Shown here: piece after piece, positions 51,469 to 60,843 of the stretch
Numbering within the stretch: the stretch's first letter is position 1
Layout of the letters: each line of letters opens with the position of its first letter
From: an uncultured Erythrobacter sp.
GTDB taxonomy: Bacteria > Pseudomonadota > Alphaproteobacteria > Sphingomonadales > Sphingomonadaceae
Length of the DNA: 64,000 bases
NCBI GenBank assembly: GCA_947503275.1
Contig: CANNCZ010000001.1
Coordinates: forward strand, 434,001 to 498,000
Reading direction: 5' to 3'
The notes under the pieces: generated by a model
What the model was told of the DNA's origin: nothing
Database searches by the model: none
What the model saw: the letters and a program-made list of their open reading frames with translations, nothing else
Position numbers and translations under genes: made by a program

Positions 51469-52821
51469 ATGAAATCGACCACAGAACCTCGCACTGCTCG
51501 TAATGAGCGGCCTCAGACCTACCGCGTCAAAAGCTTTGGCTGTCAGATGAACGTCTATGATGGTGAGCGTATGGGCGAGCTGCTCGATGCGCAGGGGATC
51601 ACGCCTGCGGCAGAGGGGGAGGACGCCGATCTGGTCGTGCTCAACACGTGCCATATTCGTGAAAAAGCGGCGGAGAAGATTTACTCCGACATTGGCCGCC
51701 TGACTAAGGGCAAGACCCAGAAGAAGGCGCCGATGATCGCTGTCGCTGGCTGCGTCGCTCAGGCGGAGGGCGAAGAGATCATGAAGCGCGCGCCGTCGGT
51801 GAGCATGGTCGTTGGCCCGCAAGCCTATCACCGCTTGCCCGATATGTTGGATAAAGCGGTGAAGGGTGAGCGCGCAACCGACACCGATATGCCAGCGATT
51901 GCGAAGTTTGGCGCGTTGCCTGCTCGCAAGCGCCGCTCTCCCACAGCGTTTTTGACAGTTCAGGAAGGGTGCGACAAGTTCTGCACCTATTGCGTGGTTC
52001 CCTATACGCGCGGTGCAGAAATATCGCGTCCGTTCGGTGACTTGCTGGATGAAGCTCGCAAACTGGTTGAGGCTGGTGCGCGCGAGATTACGCTGCTTGG
52101 GCAAAATGTGAACGCGTGGTCGGGTGAGGATGATAAGGGCCGCGCGGTTGGTCTGGCTGGGCTGATCCGGGCGCTTGATCCGATTGATGGGTTGGAGCGT
52201 ATCCGTTACACGACCAGCCATCCCAACGACATGGAAGACGACCTGATCGCTGCTCATGGCGAGGTCGAAAGCCTGATGCCGTATCTCCATTTGCCGGTCC
52301 AATCGGGCAATGACCGGGTGCTCAAAGCGATGAACCGATCGCACACGGCAGAGGGGTATTTGCGGCTGCTTGAACGGTTCCGCGAGGCGCGCCCTGATAT
52401 TGCATTGTCGGGCGATTTTATCGTGGGGTTTCCGGGCGAGAGTGAGGCGGAGTTTGCTGAGACCCTCGCACTGGTGGATGCGGTCGGATATGCGCACGCT
52501 TACAGCTTCAAATATTCGCCGCGCCCGGGCACTCCGGCGGCGACGATGGACAATCAGATAGCGACTGAGATCATGGATGACCGGCTCCAGCGCCTGCAAT
52601 CGGCCATCAACCGCGACCAATTGGCGTTCAATGCTGGCACTGTAGGGCGCACTTGCTCCGTCCTCGTAGAGCGGAAGGGCAAGCATCCCGGTCAATGGTT
52701 GGGCAAATCGCCTTGGCTGCAATCGGTGTGGTTTATGGGTGATGCGCAGATCGGCGATATGGTTGAGGTTGAACTGGTCGAAGCACGGCCCAGTTCGATG
52801 GAGGGCCTGTTGCGCGCCTGA
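51469..52821 (+). CDS. miaB: tRNA-2-methylthio-N6-dimethylallyladenosine synthase
   Basis: 450 residues, normal length. It is a radical-SAM enzyme that adds a methylthio group to i6A37 of tRNAs reading UNN codons. The UPF0004 N-terminal domain carries cysteines in SFGCQMN, LNTCHIREKA and VAGCVAQ for the auxiliary cluster. The radical SAM motif is CDKFCTYCVVPYTRG. A C-terminal TRAM domain (VGRTCSVLVERKG, GDMVEVELVEARPSS) binds tRNA. It heads the miaB-phoH cluster of the region. No frameshift is seen. Confidence 0.97.
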   Translation: MKSTTEPRTARNERPQTYRVKSFGCQMNVYDGERMGELLDAQGITPAAEGEDADLVVLNTCHIREKAAEKIYSDIGRLTKGKTQKKAPMIAVAGCVAQAEGEEIMKRAPSVSMVVGPQAYHRLPDMLDKAVKGERATDTDMPAIAKFGALPARKRRSPTAFLTVQEGCDKFCTYCVVPYTRGAEISRPFGDLLDEARKLVEAGAREITLLGQNVNAWSGEDDKGRAVGLAGLIRALDPIDGLERIRYTTSHPNDMEDDLIAAHGEVESLMPYLHLPVQSGNDRVLKAMNRSHTAEGYLRLLERFREARPDIALSGDFIVGFPGESEAEFAETLALVDAVGYAHAYSFKYSPRPGTPAATMDNQIATEIMDDRLQRLQSAINRDQLAFNAGTVGRTCSVLVERKGKHPGQWLGKSPWLQSVWFMGDAQIGDMVEVELVEARPSSMEGLLRA

Positions 52822-52924
52822 CACGCGCGCGACTTTCCACCGCCGCGGTCACCTGCAAAACTTGCTTTGAGGCCCAAGCGTCTTACCCTCTCGAATCGCA
52901 AGCAGAGGAGAATGCACGCAACTT

Positions 52925-53959
52925 ATGGGCCGTAGACCAACCGCAAAAAACACGGGCGCAATTGATCCGGCCGTTGTGCCCGATGCCATTCGCCCGACAG
53001 AAGTTCGCCGCGCACAAGCTGAGCTGAGCTTTGAAAATCAATCGCTTTTAACGGCCCTTTTTGGACAGTTTGATGCCAATCTGGTGCAGGTCGAAAACCG
53101 GCTGGGCGTGTTTATCCATGCGCGCGGCGACAAGGTTTTGATCGAGGGGGCGCAGGAAGAAGTGGCGCGTGCTCGTGAGACTTTGACCACCATGTATGAC
53201 CGTCTTGCAAAGGGGCAGGATCTTGATTCAGGTGGGATTGATGCGCTGATCGCGATGTCGAATGAACCGACTTTGGAGGGGATTATCTCAGGCGAGAAAG
53301 AAGAACCGCCGATTATGATCCGCACGCGGCGCAAAACGATTGTGCCGCGCTCTGCCACTCAGATCACCTATATGCGCAGCCTTGCGCGTGATGAGATTAT
53401 CTTTGCGCTCGGCCCAGCTGGCACCGGCAAAACCTATCTCGCGGTGGCGCAGGCTGTCAGCCAGTTGATGACCGGCAGTGTTCAACGCCTGATTCTGTCG
53501 CGTCCGGCGGTGGAGGCAGGGGAGAAGCTCGGCTTTCTGCCGGGCGATATGAAGGACAAGGTCGATCCCTATCTGCGCCCGCTCTATGATGCGTTGTATG
53601 ATTGCATGCCGCCCGAACAGGTGGAGCGGCGGATTGAAAGCGGCGAGATTGAGATTGCTCCGATTGCCTTCATGCGCGGGCGCACGCTCGCCGATGCCTT
53701 TGTAATCCTGGATGAGGCGCAAAACACCACGCGCGAGCAGATGAAGATGTTCCTGACACGGTTCGGCCAAAACAGCCGCATGGTCGTGTGCGGCGATCCG
53801 CGCCAAGTCGACATCCCCGGCGGCGACCGGATGAGCGGACTGGCAGATGCAGTCGATAAGCTGGAGCACACCGAGGGTTTCGGCACAATCCGCTTCACCG
53901 CCGCCGATGTGGTGCGCCATCCGATTGTTGGCCGGATCGTTGAGGCTTACGAGGGGTAG
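52925..53959 (+). CDS. phoH: PhoH family ATPase
   Basis: 344 residues. An N-terminal KH-like region (VENRLGVFIHARGDKVLIEG) is followed by the PhoH ATPase core: Walker A GPAGTGKTYLAVA at about residue 164, then ILSRPAVEAGEKLGFLPGD, VDPYLRPLYDAL, and Walker B FVILDEAQNTT. The GDPRQVDIPGG motif is typical of YbeZ. With YbeY it acts in rRNA maturation or RNA stress response (family knowledge). It starts about 100 bp after miaB; an AGGAG lies rather far (14 nt) from the ATG. The expected ybeY gene is displaced about 2.3 kb downstream. Confidence 0.95.
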   Translation: MGRRPTAKNTGAIDPAVVPDAIRPTEVRRAQAELSFENQSLLTALFGQFDANLVQVENRLGVFIHARGDKVLIEGAQEEVARARETLTTMYDRLAKGQDLDSGGIDALIAMSNEPTLEGIISGEKEEPPIMIRTRRKTIVPRSATQITYMRSLARDEIIFALGPAGTGKTYLAVAQAVSQLMTGSVQRLILSRPAVEAGEKLGFLPGDMKDKVDPYLRPLYDALYDCMPPEQVERRIESGEIEIAPIAFMRGRTLADAFVILDEAQNTTREQMKMFLTRFGQNSRMVVCGDPRQVDIPGGDRMSGLADAVDKLEHTEGFGTIRFTAADVVRHPIVGRIVEAYEG

Positions 53960-54046
53960 GGCACAGTTCCACTGAAGCGGAATTTATTGCCAGCATTCCA
54001 GAAGAAGCGCATCTCGTTTTTGAGTGATAGTCCTTGTGCGAAATCC

Positions 54047-54070
54047 CCCTTTTTGATTCGCTAAAAAGGG
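54047..54070. terminator. hairpin between phoH and the rimB-like gene
   Basis: CCCTTTTT and AAAAAGGG form an 8-bp perfect stem around GATTCGCT. No T-run follows the plus-strand stem, but its T-rich arm could pair on either strand. It lies in a 193-bp AT-rich gap that otherwise shows no gene, so it may end the miaB-phoH transcript. Confidence 0.4.
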
Positions 54071-54152
54071 ACAACTCACCGTTTAGATACAATCTGTTGC
54101 AATGGGTTTTTGCAAAGCAGAGGCCCGGCGCTTTTTCTAAGGTTTCAACACC

Positions 54153-54605
54153 ATGAGTAAGGGTTCGCCGTTGATCGTTGGCTGGCGCGAGCTGGTCGAT
54201 TTGCCGCAATTGGGATTGATGGGCATCCCCGCCAAAATCGACAGCGGCGCGCGCACGTCCTCGCTGCATGGGCGGGTGATTGAGGAGATTGAGCGAGACG
54301 GGCAACAATTCGTCCGCTTCGCCGTCGATTGGGATGGGGAAGAGCACATTTGTGAAGCTGTCCAAGTCGATATACGCGGCATCACCAGCTCAAATGGCAA
54401 GACCCAGCAACGCTATGTCATCAAAACTCCGCTCAAGATCGGTACTGAGGAATTCCGCGTTGAAATCAGTCTGGCCGATCGGTCGAATATGAAGTTTCCG
54501 ATGCTGATCGGTCGGTCATCTCTGCGTCGCCGATTTCTGGTCGATAGTGGCCATTCGTGGATGCAAACCAAAAGCAAGCGCACCGTCAAAGGGCACAAAC
54601 CATGA
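54153..54605 (+). CDS. RimB/ATP-dependent zinc protease-like (retropepsin-fold) protein
   Basis: 150 residues. The pattern [31 protein letters not shown] contains the D-S-G-A motif of a retropepsin-like aspartyl fold, and [16 protein letters not shown] closes it. This is the family long labelled ATP-dependent zinc protease or DUF785 and found next to rimK, where a homologue has been called RimB (established linkage). It may trim or remove glutamates added by RimK. Its stop overlaps the rimK start by four bases (ATGA), confirming the pairing. No signal peptide, so cytoplasmic. Confidence 0.9.
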   Translation: MSKGSPLIVGWRELVDLPQLGLMGIPAKIDSGARTSSLHGRVIEEIERDGQQFVRFAVDWDGEEHICEAVQVDIRGITSSNGKTQQRYVIKTPLKIGTEEFRVEISLADRSNMKFPMLIGRSSLRRRFLVDSGHSWMQTKSKRTVKGHKP

Positions 54606-55528
54606 CCGAACAAAGCAAGCCGATGAAAATTGCCATGTTGGCCCGCAATCCAAAGCTTTATTCGCATAAGCGGCTGGTCGAAGCGGCGGAGCAGCGCGGG
54701 CATACGCTGGATATTCTCAACACTACGCGTTGCACCGTGAACATTGCCAGCCACCGTCCGACCATTGCTTATGAAGGACAAACACTGACCGGGTATGACG
54801 CCGTCATTCCCCGCATCGGGGCCTCCATCACGCAATATGGTCTTGCGGTTTTGCGCCAGTTTGAAATGCAAGGCGTGTGGCCGCTTAACGAGAGCGTGGC
54901 CATCGGGCGCAGCCGGGACAAATTGCGGTCCATGCAAATCCTAGCAAAGCACGGCCTTGGCCTGCCACTGACCGCCTATGCCAATGACCCCAAGCAGGCC
55001 GAAGAAATCATCAAAGCGGTAAACGGCCCGCCAGTGGTCATCAAACTGTTGGAGGGGACGCAGGGCATTGGCGTCGTTTTGGCCGAAACCATGTCGAGCG
55101 CCAAATCTGTGATCGAGGCGTTTCGCGGCGCGAATGTGAACATTCTGGTGCAGGAATTCATCAAGGAAGCCGGCGGTACCGATGTCCGCGCGCTTGTGGT
55201 CGGAGGCAAAGTGGTCGCGGCTATGAAAAGGACCGGCGCAGCGGATGATTTCCGCTCAAACCTGCATCGCGGCGGTAGTGCAGAGGTGATCAAGATCACA
55301 CCCGAAGAACGCTCCACCGCGATCAGAGCGGCCAAGCATATGGGATTGAATGTGTGCGGCGTTGATATGCTGCGCAGCAATCACGGGCCTGTGATTATGG
55401 AAGTGAACTCATCACCCGGTCTCGAAGGGATAGAGGCGGCTACGGGTAAAGATGTCGCCGGTCAGATCATCGACTTTATCGCGTCAAAGGCCGAAATCGG
55501 CAAGACCAAGACGAAGGGCAAGGGGTAA
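54602..55528 (+). CDS. rimK: ribosomal protein S6--L-glutamate ligase family protein
   Basis: 308 residues from the ATG at 54602, overlapping the rimB-like gene. ATP-grasp fold: the N-terminal pre-ATP-grasp domain, then [18 protein letters not shown] (phosphate-loop region), [29 protein letters not shown] and the metal-binding [19 protein letters not shown]. RimK in E. coli adds glutamates to the C-terminus of S6; related enzymes in other bacteria have been tied to proteome remodelling. The pair sits between phoH and ybeY, so it joins other translation-linked genes. The C-terminal tail is Lys-rich. Confidence 0.93.
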   Translation: MTEQSKPMKIAMLARNPKLYSHKRLVEAAEQRGHTLDILNTTRCTVNIASHRPTIAYEGQTLTGYDAVIPRIGASITQYGLAVLRQFEMQGVWPLNESVAIGRSRDKLRSMQILAKHGLGLPLTAYANDPKQAEEIIKAVNGPPVVIKLLEGTQGIGVVLAETMSSAKSVIEAFRGANVNILVQEFIKEAGGTDVRALVVGGKVVAAMKRTGAADDFRSNLHRGGSAEVIKITPEERSTAIRAAKHMGLNVCGVDMLRSNHGPVIMEVNSSPGLEGIEAATGKDVAGQIIDFIASKAEIGKTKTKGKG

Positions 55529-55532
55529 GCGA

Positions 55533-55560
55533 AGCCCGGTTGATTGGGTGCACCGGGTTT
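55533..55560 (+). terminator. terminator-like hairpin after rimK
   Basis: CCCGGT at 55535-55540 pairs with ACCGGG at 55552-55557, with flanking A-T and G-T pairs, and is followed by TTT. It lies between the convergent ends of rimK and the next minus-strand gene, so it may serve both. Confidence 0.4.
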
Positions 55561-55576
55561 GGCGTCCACCGCTGTA

Positions 55577-56137
55577 TCACGGCTCGCACTGATCGTGCCG
55601 GGTCATCCCTTCGCTCGGCGTCTGCCCATCGCGCCCTGAAGTGAGCGGGTCCGCAGTGTAACCTAAATCCGTGATCACACAGGCTGTCTTGATATCCGGA
55701 TCGTCCAGATCGCAGGTGATCGTTACTTGGTCGGGATAGGACGGGCCTCTCCAACGCAGCCCGCCTATGATCGGGTTTCCATCGCCATTCGCAAGCCGCA
55801 ATTGCAGGCTTTGAAAGCGAAACCTCTCCGTGCGCGCTTCATACCGAGAGCGTCCGGTGATGCAGCGCCCGTCTTTCGTCTCGCAGAATCCCATGCGCAG
55901 ATTATTGCCAAATTCCTCGGCCGAGTATGGGATTGTGCCTTGCTCGCTGTACCTGACCGTCATTTGAACGCCGTCTTCGATCCGCTGATCCCCCGCTAAG
56001 GCGACGATGACTTGCGGGAAGACCGGTTTGCAGAACCGATCAATATCAAAGCTGGGTTTTGTGATGGCGGCCGGGGATAAAAGCGCAGGCAGTGCGAGGG
56101 CAAGGGCCGTTAGTTTTGATCGCAGTTTTGAGCGCAT
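55577..56137 (-). CDS. hypothetical exported protein
   Basis: 186 residues from the ATG at 56137; a longer frame to 56188 lacks signal-peptide character at its start. A signal peptide (LTALALALPALLSPAA) leads to a mature protein with six cysteines (for example FCKPVF, GFCETKDGRCITG, ITCDLDD, TACVITD, DQCEP), which could be disulfide-bonded in the periplasm. The segment RFQSLQLRLANGDG and the rest do not match a family known to me. It is convergent with rimK and divergent from ybeY, so it interrupts the usual phoH-ybeY order together with rimB-rimK. Confidence 0.7.
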   Translation of the reverse strand: MRSKLRSKLTALALALPALLSPAAITKPSFDIDRFCKPVFPQVIVALAGDQRIEDGVQMTVRYSEQGTIPYSAEEFGNNLRMGFCETKDGRCITGRSRYEARTERFRFQSLQLRLANGDGNPIIGGLRWRGPSYPDQVTITCDLDDPDIKTACVITDLGYTADPLTSGRDGQTPSEGMTRHDQCEP

Positions 56138-56290
56138 TGCGCATTGGTCCGTGTGCCGTGTTGAACTGATTGGGGGCGGAAGTATCAAACAAGCGCCCCT
56201 TATTACACTTCACAATTCCTATAATCCCCGTGCGAAAGCATACAGACGGACGGCGTGTTTCGCATTCCTATGATGCAGCTTATCGGATAG

Positions 56291-56797
56291 ATGGCCGCTC
56301 TGATGGAACTCGATATCGATCTTGAGCATTGGCCGACGGGCGAGTGGGAGGCGCTGGCTAGTCGCGCTGCGGAGGCCGCCGCCGCAATTGCGCCAGAGCT
56401 TGCGAATGAGCGGCTCTTGGTCAGTGTTCTGTTCACCTCTGATGGCGAAGTGCACACGCTCAACCGCGATTGGCGTGATCGGGATAAGCCGACCAATGTG
56501 CTCAGCTTTCCGATGATGGAGCGCGATGAGGTGCTCGCGCTGAGCGCGGACGGCCCGCCTGCAATGCTGGGTGATATCGCGCTTGCGTTTGCAACTTGCG
56601 AGCGGGAAGCGGGGGATAAAGGCATCGCTCTGGACGCGCATGGAGCCCATCTCATCATTCACGGATTGCTGCATTTGGCAGGTTATGACCACGTACACAG
56701 CGACGAAGAAGCCGAAGCAATGGAGGCGCTGGAAATAGCGGCCCTTGCAAAACTGGGTCTGCCTGACCCATATTCGGACCGTGACTTAGAGGAGTAA
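56291..56797 (+). CDS. ybeY: endoribonuclease YbeY
   Basis: 168 residues. The metal-binding motif H-x3-H-x5-H is present in HGLLHLAGYDH. NRDWRDRDKPTNVLSFPM is the conserved upstream region. YbeY is a single-strand RNA endonuclease needed for 16S rRNA 3' maturation and ribosome quality control. The next gene, corC-like, follows 12 bp later, the usual ybeY-corC order. The MELD codon at 56303 is an alternative start. Its normal neighbour phoH is separated here by three other genes. Confidence 0.95.
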   Translation: MAALMELDIDLEHWPTGEWEALASRAAEAAAAIAPELANERLLVSVLFTSDGEVHTLNRDWRDRDKPTNVLSFPMMERDEVLALSADGPPAMLGDIALAFATCEREAGDKGIALDAHGAHLIIHGLLHLAGYDHVHSDEEAEAMEALEIAALAKLGLPDPYSDRDLEE

Positions 56798-56809
56798 TCA
56801 CAAAGGGCC

Positions 56810-57766
<957 letters not shown>

Positions 57767-57862
57767 TCGCACATCAGCAGAAAAAGCGAAGAAAATGCTT
57801 ACGTTTTTTGCATCTTCCCGATGTGTCATTGCGTAGCTGAGGCAAACTAGGAGCAAATACCT

Positions 57863-58747
57863 ATGCCATCACGTCGCCTGCCTCCCTTGCGCGCACTCGA
57901 AGCGTTCATGCGGACCGTCCGATTGGGCTCTGCCCGCGCGGCGGCAGAGGAGATCGGTTTGAGCCCATCCGCACTGTCGCGCCGGATCACCAATCTTGAA
58001 GAATTCGTGGGCAAAAAGCTGTTCACCCGCGCGCGCCAATCCATGCAACTCACCGATGAGGGGCAGGCGTTTTATGAGGCGGTGAATCCGCATCTGGAAT
58101 CGCTGACCCGCGCGGTTGAGAGCCAGTCGGACAACATCTCGCTGTTGCGCTTGCATCTCGGCGTGCTGCCCATGTTCGGCAGTCAGCGGCTGTTCCCGCG
58201 CCTGGGTGAGCTGCGAAAGCGTCATCCGCTGCTGCATATCGATATTGATACCGCGCCTCATTTGGAGGACCGGGTGGGCGACACTTTGGACGCTGCGATC
58301 ATTCTGTCTCGCGGTCCGGCGAGCGGCTTGCATGCGGTGCGGCTCGATCACAATCTGGTTCATGCGATCTGTTCAAAGGATGTCGCGGTTGCAGTGGGCG
58401 ACCGTGTAAACGCCGAAGCCCTCGCAAAGCAGACGTTCCTGATTCACAACGAGCTTCCAGAGAGCTTTGCCGCTTGGAAGTCTGCCAATGATCTCGACGA
58501 TATGGAGCCAGCGGCGATTGACCACTACGATTCAGGCCAGTTGATGCTTGAGGCGGCGGCGCAAGGGCTGGGCATAGCGATTATGCATGACGACCATTTG
58601 CGGCGCGCAGCGGATAATCGCCTGACCAATCTGCCGGGTGCCGAAGTACAAAGCCCGTATAGCTATTGGTTCGTATGCAAGCCGACCGCGCTTGAAATGC
58701 GGCCCGTTCGGTTGTTCCATGATTGGTTGGTGCGCGCGGGGCTCTAA
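57863..58747 (+). CDS. LysR-type transcriptional regulator
   Basis: 294 residues; AGGAG lies nine bases before the ATG. The N-terminal winged helix is LRALEAFMRTVRLGSARAAAEEIGLSPSALSRRITNLEEFVGKKLF, followed by the linker helix and a substrate-binding domain with the GLGIAIMHDDHL segment. The profile is close to GcvA-like members that control amino acid or antibiotic-resistance genes, but the target is not shown. A 96-bp gap upstream contains a possible hairpin near GAAAATGC / GCAT and no other gene. It is convergent with plsC. Confidence 0.9.
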   Translation: MPSRRLPPLRALEAFMRTVRLGSARAAAEEIGLSPSALSRRITNLEEFVGKKLFTRARQSMQLTDEGQAFYEAVNPHLESLTRAVESQSDNISLLRLHLGVLPMFGSQRLFPRLGELRKRHPLLHIDIDTAPHLEDRVGDTLDAAIILSRGPASGLHAVRLDHNLVHAICSKDVAVAVGDRVNAEALAKQTFLIHNELPESFAAWKSANDLDDMEPAAIDHYDSGQLMLEAAAQGLGIAIMHDDHLRRAADNRLTNLPGAEVQSPYSYWFVCKPTALEMRPVRLFHDWLVRAGL

Positions 58748-58763
58748 ACGAGCCTGTGCGCCG

Positions 58764-59702
58764 TCAAACTTCCGCGTCGTCGGGGACTTTCACACCCACA
58801 CCCTGTGTCGCGTCACCCTTGTCATAGCGGATGGGTGCGACGTCATGCGCAAATTTACGCAGCGGCTTTCCCAGCGCTTCACACAGCGCCTCTTCGATCC
58901 GGCGGCGCGATTCCTGACCAATCGCTTTGCGTCCGCGGAAATCTTCTGGGCTGAACGGCTCGAGGAACTCGACCCGCAGTGGGAACGTGCCTTTGCGCGC
59001 CAGCACCCGCTTGGCATTGTTCAACCCGCTTTCCTCACCGATCCACCCGATCCATTCAGCTACTGGGCCATAGTCGAGCAGCACAGGCTGAACCAATACT
59101 CCGGGGGGAGGGGGTTCTAAGACGGAGAGCATGCTGGTCTTAAACGGCAGCAGCGATTGGCCATCAGTCGTGGTCCCTTCCGGGAAGACGGTGACCGACC
59201 AATTGTCCGCCAGAGCCTCTTTCAAAGCGTTGATTTGTTCCGCAACGCCCAGGCGATGCTCACGCTTTACAAAGACCGTGCGATTGAGCGATGCCAGCCA
59301 CCCGACAAGCGGCGCGGTCGCCAGCTCAGCTTTGGCCACAAACGCGGTGCCGCAAGCACCCGCCATCGAAAGAATATCGAGCCACGACACATGGTTCGCG
59401 ACATAGAAGACATCACGTTTCAGATGTGTGCCTTTCACCTCGACCTTCGCACCCGAAATCCGCGCGGCATAGCGCAGGAACAGCATCGGAAACGGCGAGC
59501 CATAGGCGAAGATGCGGTAAAGATAGTGCAGCGGCACAAAGATAAGCATCAGCGTGAGCAGCATCAAAGCCCGGCGCACAATCCGGAACCATCCCCGGAT
59601 CGAAATCGGTGTGGTCTCCCCGCGCGCTGCGCCCACGCGCAATTCCCAAGCTTTGCTTTCGTTCGGGGCGTCGGTGCCGGTCGCGGCTGCTACTTCGGAC
59701 AT
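58764..59702 (-). CDS. plsC: 1-acyl-sn-glycerol-3-phosphate acyltransferase
   Basis: 312 residues from the ATG at 59702; earlier in-frame codons overlap fur. The acyltransferase motif H-x4-D is NHVSWLD, and the second motif is FPEGTTTDG, with FVAKAELA between them. An N-terminal membrane stretch (ALMLLTLMLIFVPLHYLY) anchors it. It transfers an acyl chain to lysophosphatidic acid to make phosphatidic acid. It starts seven bases after fur on the same strand. The C-terminal acidic tail (GVKVPDDAEV) is short. It is convergent with the LysR gene. Confidence 0.92.
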   Translation of the reverse strand: MSEVAAATGTDAPNESKAWELRVGAARGETTPISIRGWFRIVRRALMLLTLMLIFVPLHYLYRIFAYGSPFPMLFLRYAARISGAKVEVKGTHLKRDVFYVANHVSWLDILSMAGACGTAFVAKAELATAPLVGWLASLNRTVFVKREHRLGVAEQINALKEALADNWSVTVFPEGTTTDGQSLLPFKTSMLSVLEPPPPGVLVQPVLLDYGPVAEWIGWIGEESGLNNAKRVLARKGTFPLRVEFLEPFSPEDFRGRKAIGQESRRRIEEALCEALGKPLRKFAHDVAPIRYDKGDATQGVGVKVPDDAEV

Positions 59703-59709
59703 GGTGGGA

Positions 59710-60132
59710 TTAATCCTCGCGCGACAGACGGACGCCATAAAGCTCCATCCGGTGATCGACGAGGCGATAGCCAAGCCGCTCTGCGATCTCGCGTTGCAAG
59801 GCTTCGACTTCGGGATCGACAAATTCGACAACTTTGCCGGTTTCAACGTCGATCAAGTGATCGTGATGCGCTTCTGGCACTGGCTCATAGCGTGATCGCC
59901 CATCGCCAAAGTCATGGCGGTCAAGAATGCCTGCCTCTTCGAACAGGCGCACAGTGCGGTAGACGGTGGCGATGGAAATTTTGGCATCAACGGCGGAGGC
60001 GCGTTGGTGCAGCAATTCAACATCGGGATGGTCTTCGCTATCGGATAGCACCTTAGCGATGACGCGGCGTTGTTCAGTGATGCGCAGGCCTTTTTCGGCG
60101 CACAATTGTTCGAGATCGATTTTCTGGCTCAA
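59710..60132 (-). CDS. fur: Fur family metalloregulator
   Basis: 140 residues. The winged-helix part (LRITEQRRVIAKVLSDSEDHPDVELLHQRASA, ISIATVYRTVRLFEEAGIL) is followed by the dimerisation domain with the HHDHLIDVETGKVVEF metal region and E/H residues near LGYRLVDHRMELYG. Only one cysteine (LEQLCAEKG) is present, so the CxxC structural zinc sites of E. coli Fur are missing, a trait seen in some alphaproteobacterial Fur proteins. It senses iron or a related metal and represses uptake genes. It is followed by plsC seven bases later, so both are co-transcribed. Confidence 0.92.
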   Translation of the reverse strand: MSQKIDLEQLCAEKGLRITEQRRVIAKVLSDSEDHPDVELLHQRASAVDAKISIATVYRTVRLFEEAGILDRHDFGDGRSRYEPVPEAHHDHLIDVETGKVVEFVDPEVEALQREIAERLGYRLVDHRMELYGVRLSRED

Positions 60133-60207
60133 GCGACCGGTTCCTGTGAATGTTCAAAGGGGCCTTACCCCTCACAGGCAAATTGCTCAAGCGCATGGCT
60201 TGCTGCA

Positions 60208-60233
60208 CCCCCAACTGCGTCAACAGATGGGGG
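60208..60233 (-). terminator. hairpin downstream of mucR
   Basis: On the minus strand, CCCCCA-T-CTG pairs with CAG-T-TGGGGG around a TTGACG loop, about 30 nt after the mucR stop. No T-run follows, so it may be a Rho-assisted 3' end or a processing site. Confidence 0.4.
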
Positions 60234-60262
60234 CGCGCAGCATTCGGAAACGGGATGCGTTT

Positions 60263-60706
60263 TTATTTCGCCTTGCGACGACCGCGACCGGTGCCTGGCT
60301 TACGACCAAGACCGATTTTCTTAGCCAGATCGCGGCGTTTTTCCGCATAGTTGGGTGCAACCATCGGATAGTCCGAAGGCAGGTTCCAGCGCGCGCGGTA
60401 TTCTTCGGGTGTCATGTCGAAGTTGGTGCGAAGATAGCGTTTGAGCATCTTCAATTTCTTGCCGTCTTCGAGACAAACGATGTAATCTGGTTTCACCGAG
60501 GCCCGAATAGATACAGCCGGTTCTGGTCGCACTTCTTCCGCCTCTGCTTCTTCACCAAGTCCGGACAAGGCGCCATAGACATTGGTGATGAGGGTCGGAA
60601 CGGCGTCAACGTCCACATCATTGTTACTTAAATGGGCTGCGACGATGTCGCTGGTTAGCGTGATGAGCGTTTCTTTCAACTCGATTTCCAAGTCTTGCGT
60701 TTGCAT
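60263..60706 (-). CDS. mucR: MucR/Ros family transcriptional regulator lacking most zinc ligands
   Basis: 147 residues. The family core is clear: SIRASVKPDYIVCLEDGKKLKMLKRYL, RTNFDMTPEEYRARW and NLPSDYPMVAPNYAEKR. In Ros the zinc finger uses two Cys and two His; here the second Cys is Asp (CLEDG), the first His is Tyr (LKRYL), and the HH pair is Asn-Phe (RTNFDM), so one ligand remains. Mesorhizobium homologues with similar losses fold without zinc (established), so function is probably kept. The C-terminal tail is very basic (GLGRKPGTGRGRRKAK). MucR proteins are global regulators of motility, exopolysaccharide and cell-cycle genes in alphaproteobacteria and could bear on the surface-protein operon. 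Confidence 0.9.
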   Translation of the reverse strand: MQTQDLEIELKETLITLTSDIVAAHLSNNDVDVDAVPTLITNVYGALSGLGEEAEAEEVRPEPAVSIRASVKPDYIVCLEDGKKLKMLKRYLRTNFDMTPEEYRARWNLPSDYPMVAPNYAEKRRDLAKKIGLGRKPGTGRGRRKAK

Positions 60707-60790
60707 GGGAGTTCCTCATTTTTTTAGTTCGGATTTTTCCGATGCATCGCGCATGCCGCAGAAGGACAATCTTGGCAAGCAGGAGCTTCG

Positions 60791-60809
60791 CGTATTTTCA
60801 ATAAATACG
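60791..60809. promoter_or_regulatory. inverted repeat in the mucR upstream region
   Basis: CGTATTT and AAATACG form perfect 7-bp arms around TCAAT, about 85 bp before the mucR start and 35 bp after the rimI stop. MucR binds AT-rich sites and often its own promoter, so an autoregulatory site is possible; a rimI 3' hairpin is the alternative. The 137-bp gap shows no gene. Confidence 0.4.
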
Positions 60810-60843
60810 GTGGATTGCAACGTGAATGCAGTCGAGTTGTAAA

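Noticed and set aside
51292-52824. 510-residue minus-strand frame opposite miaB
   Set aside because: Antisense to the clearly functional miaB with low-complexity His/Arg content; no motif or start signal.
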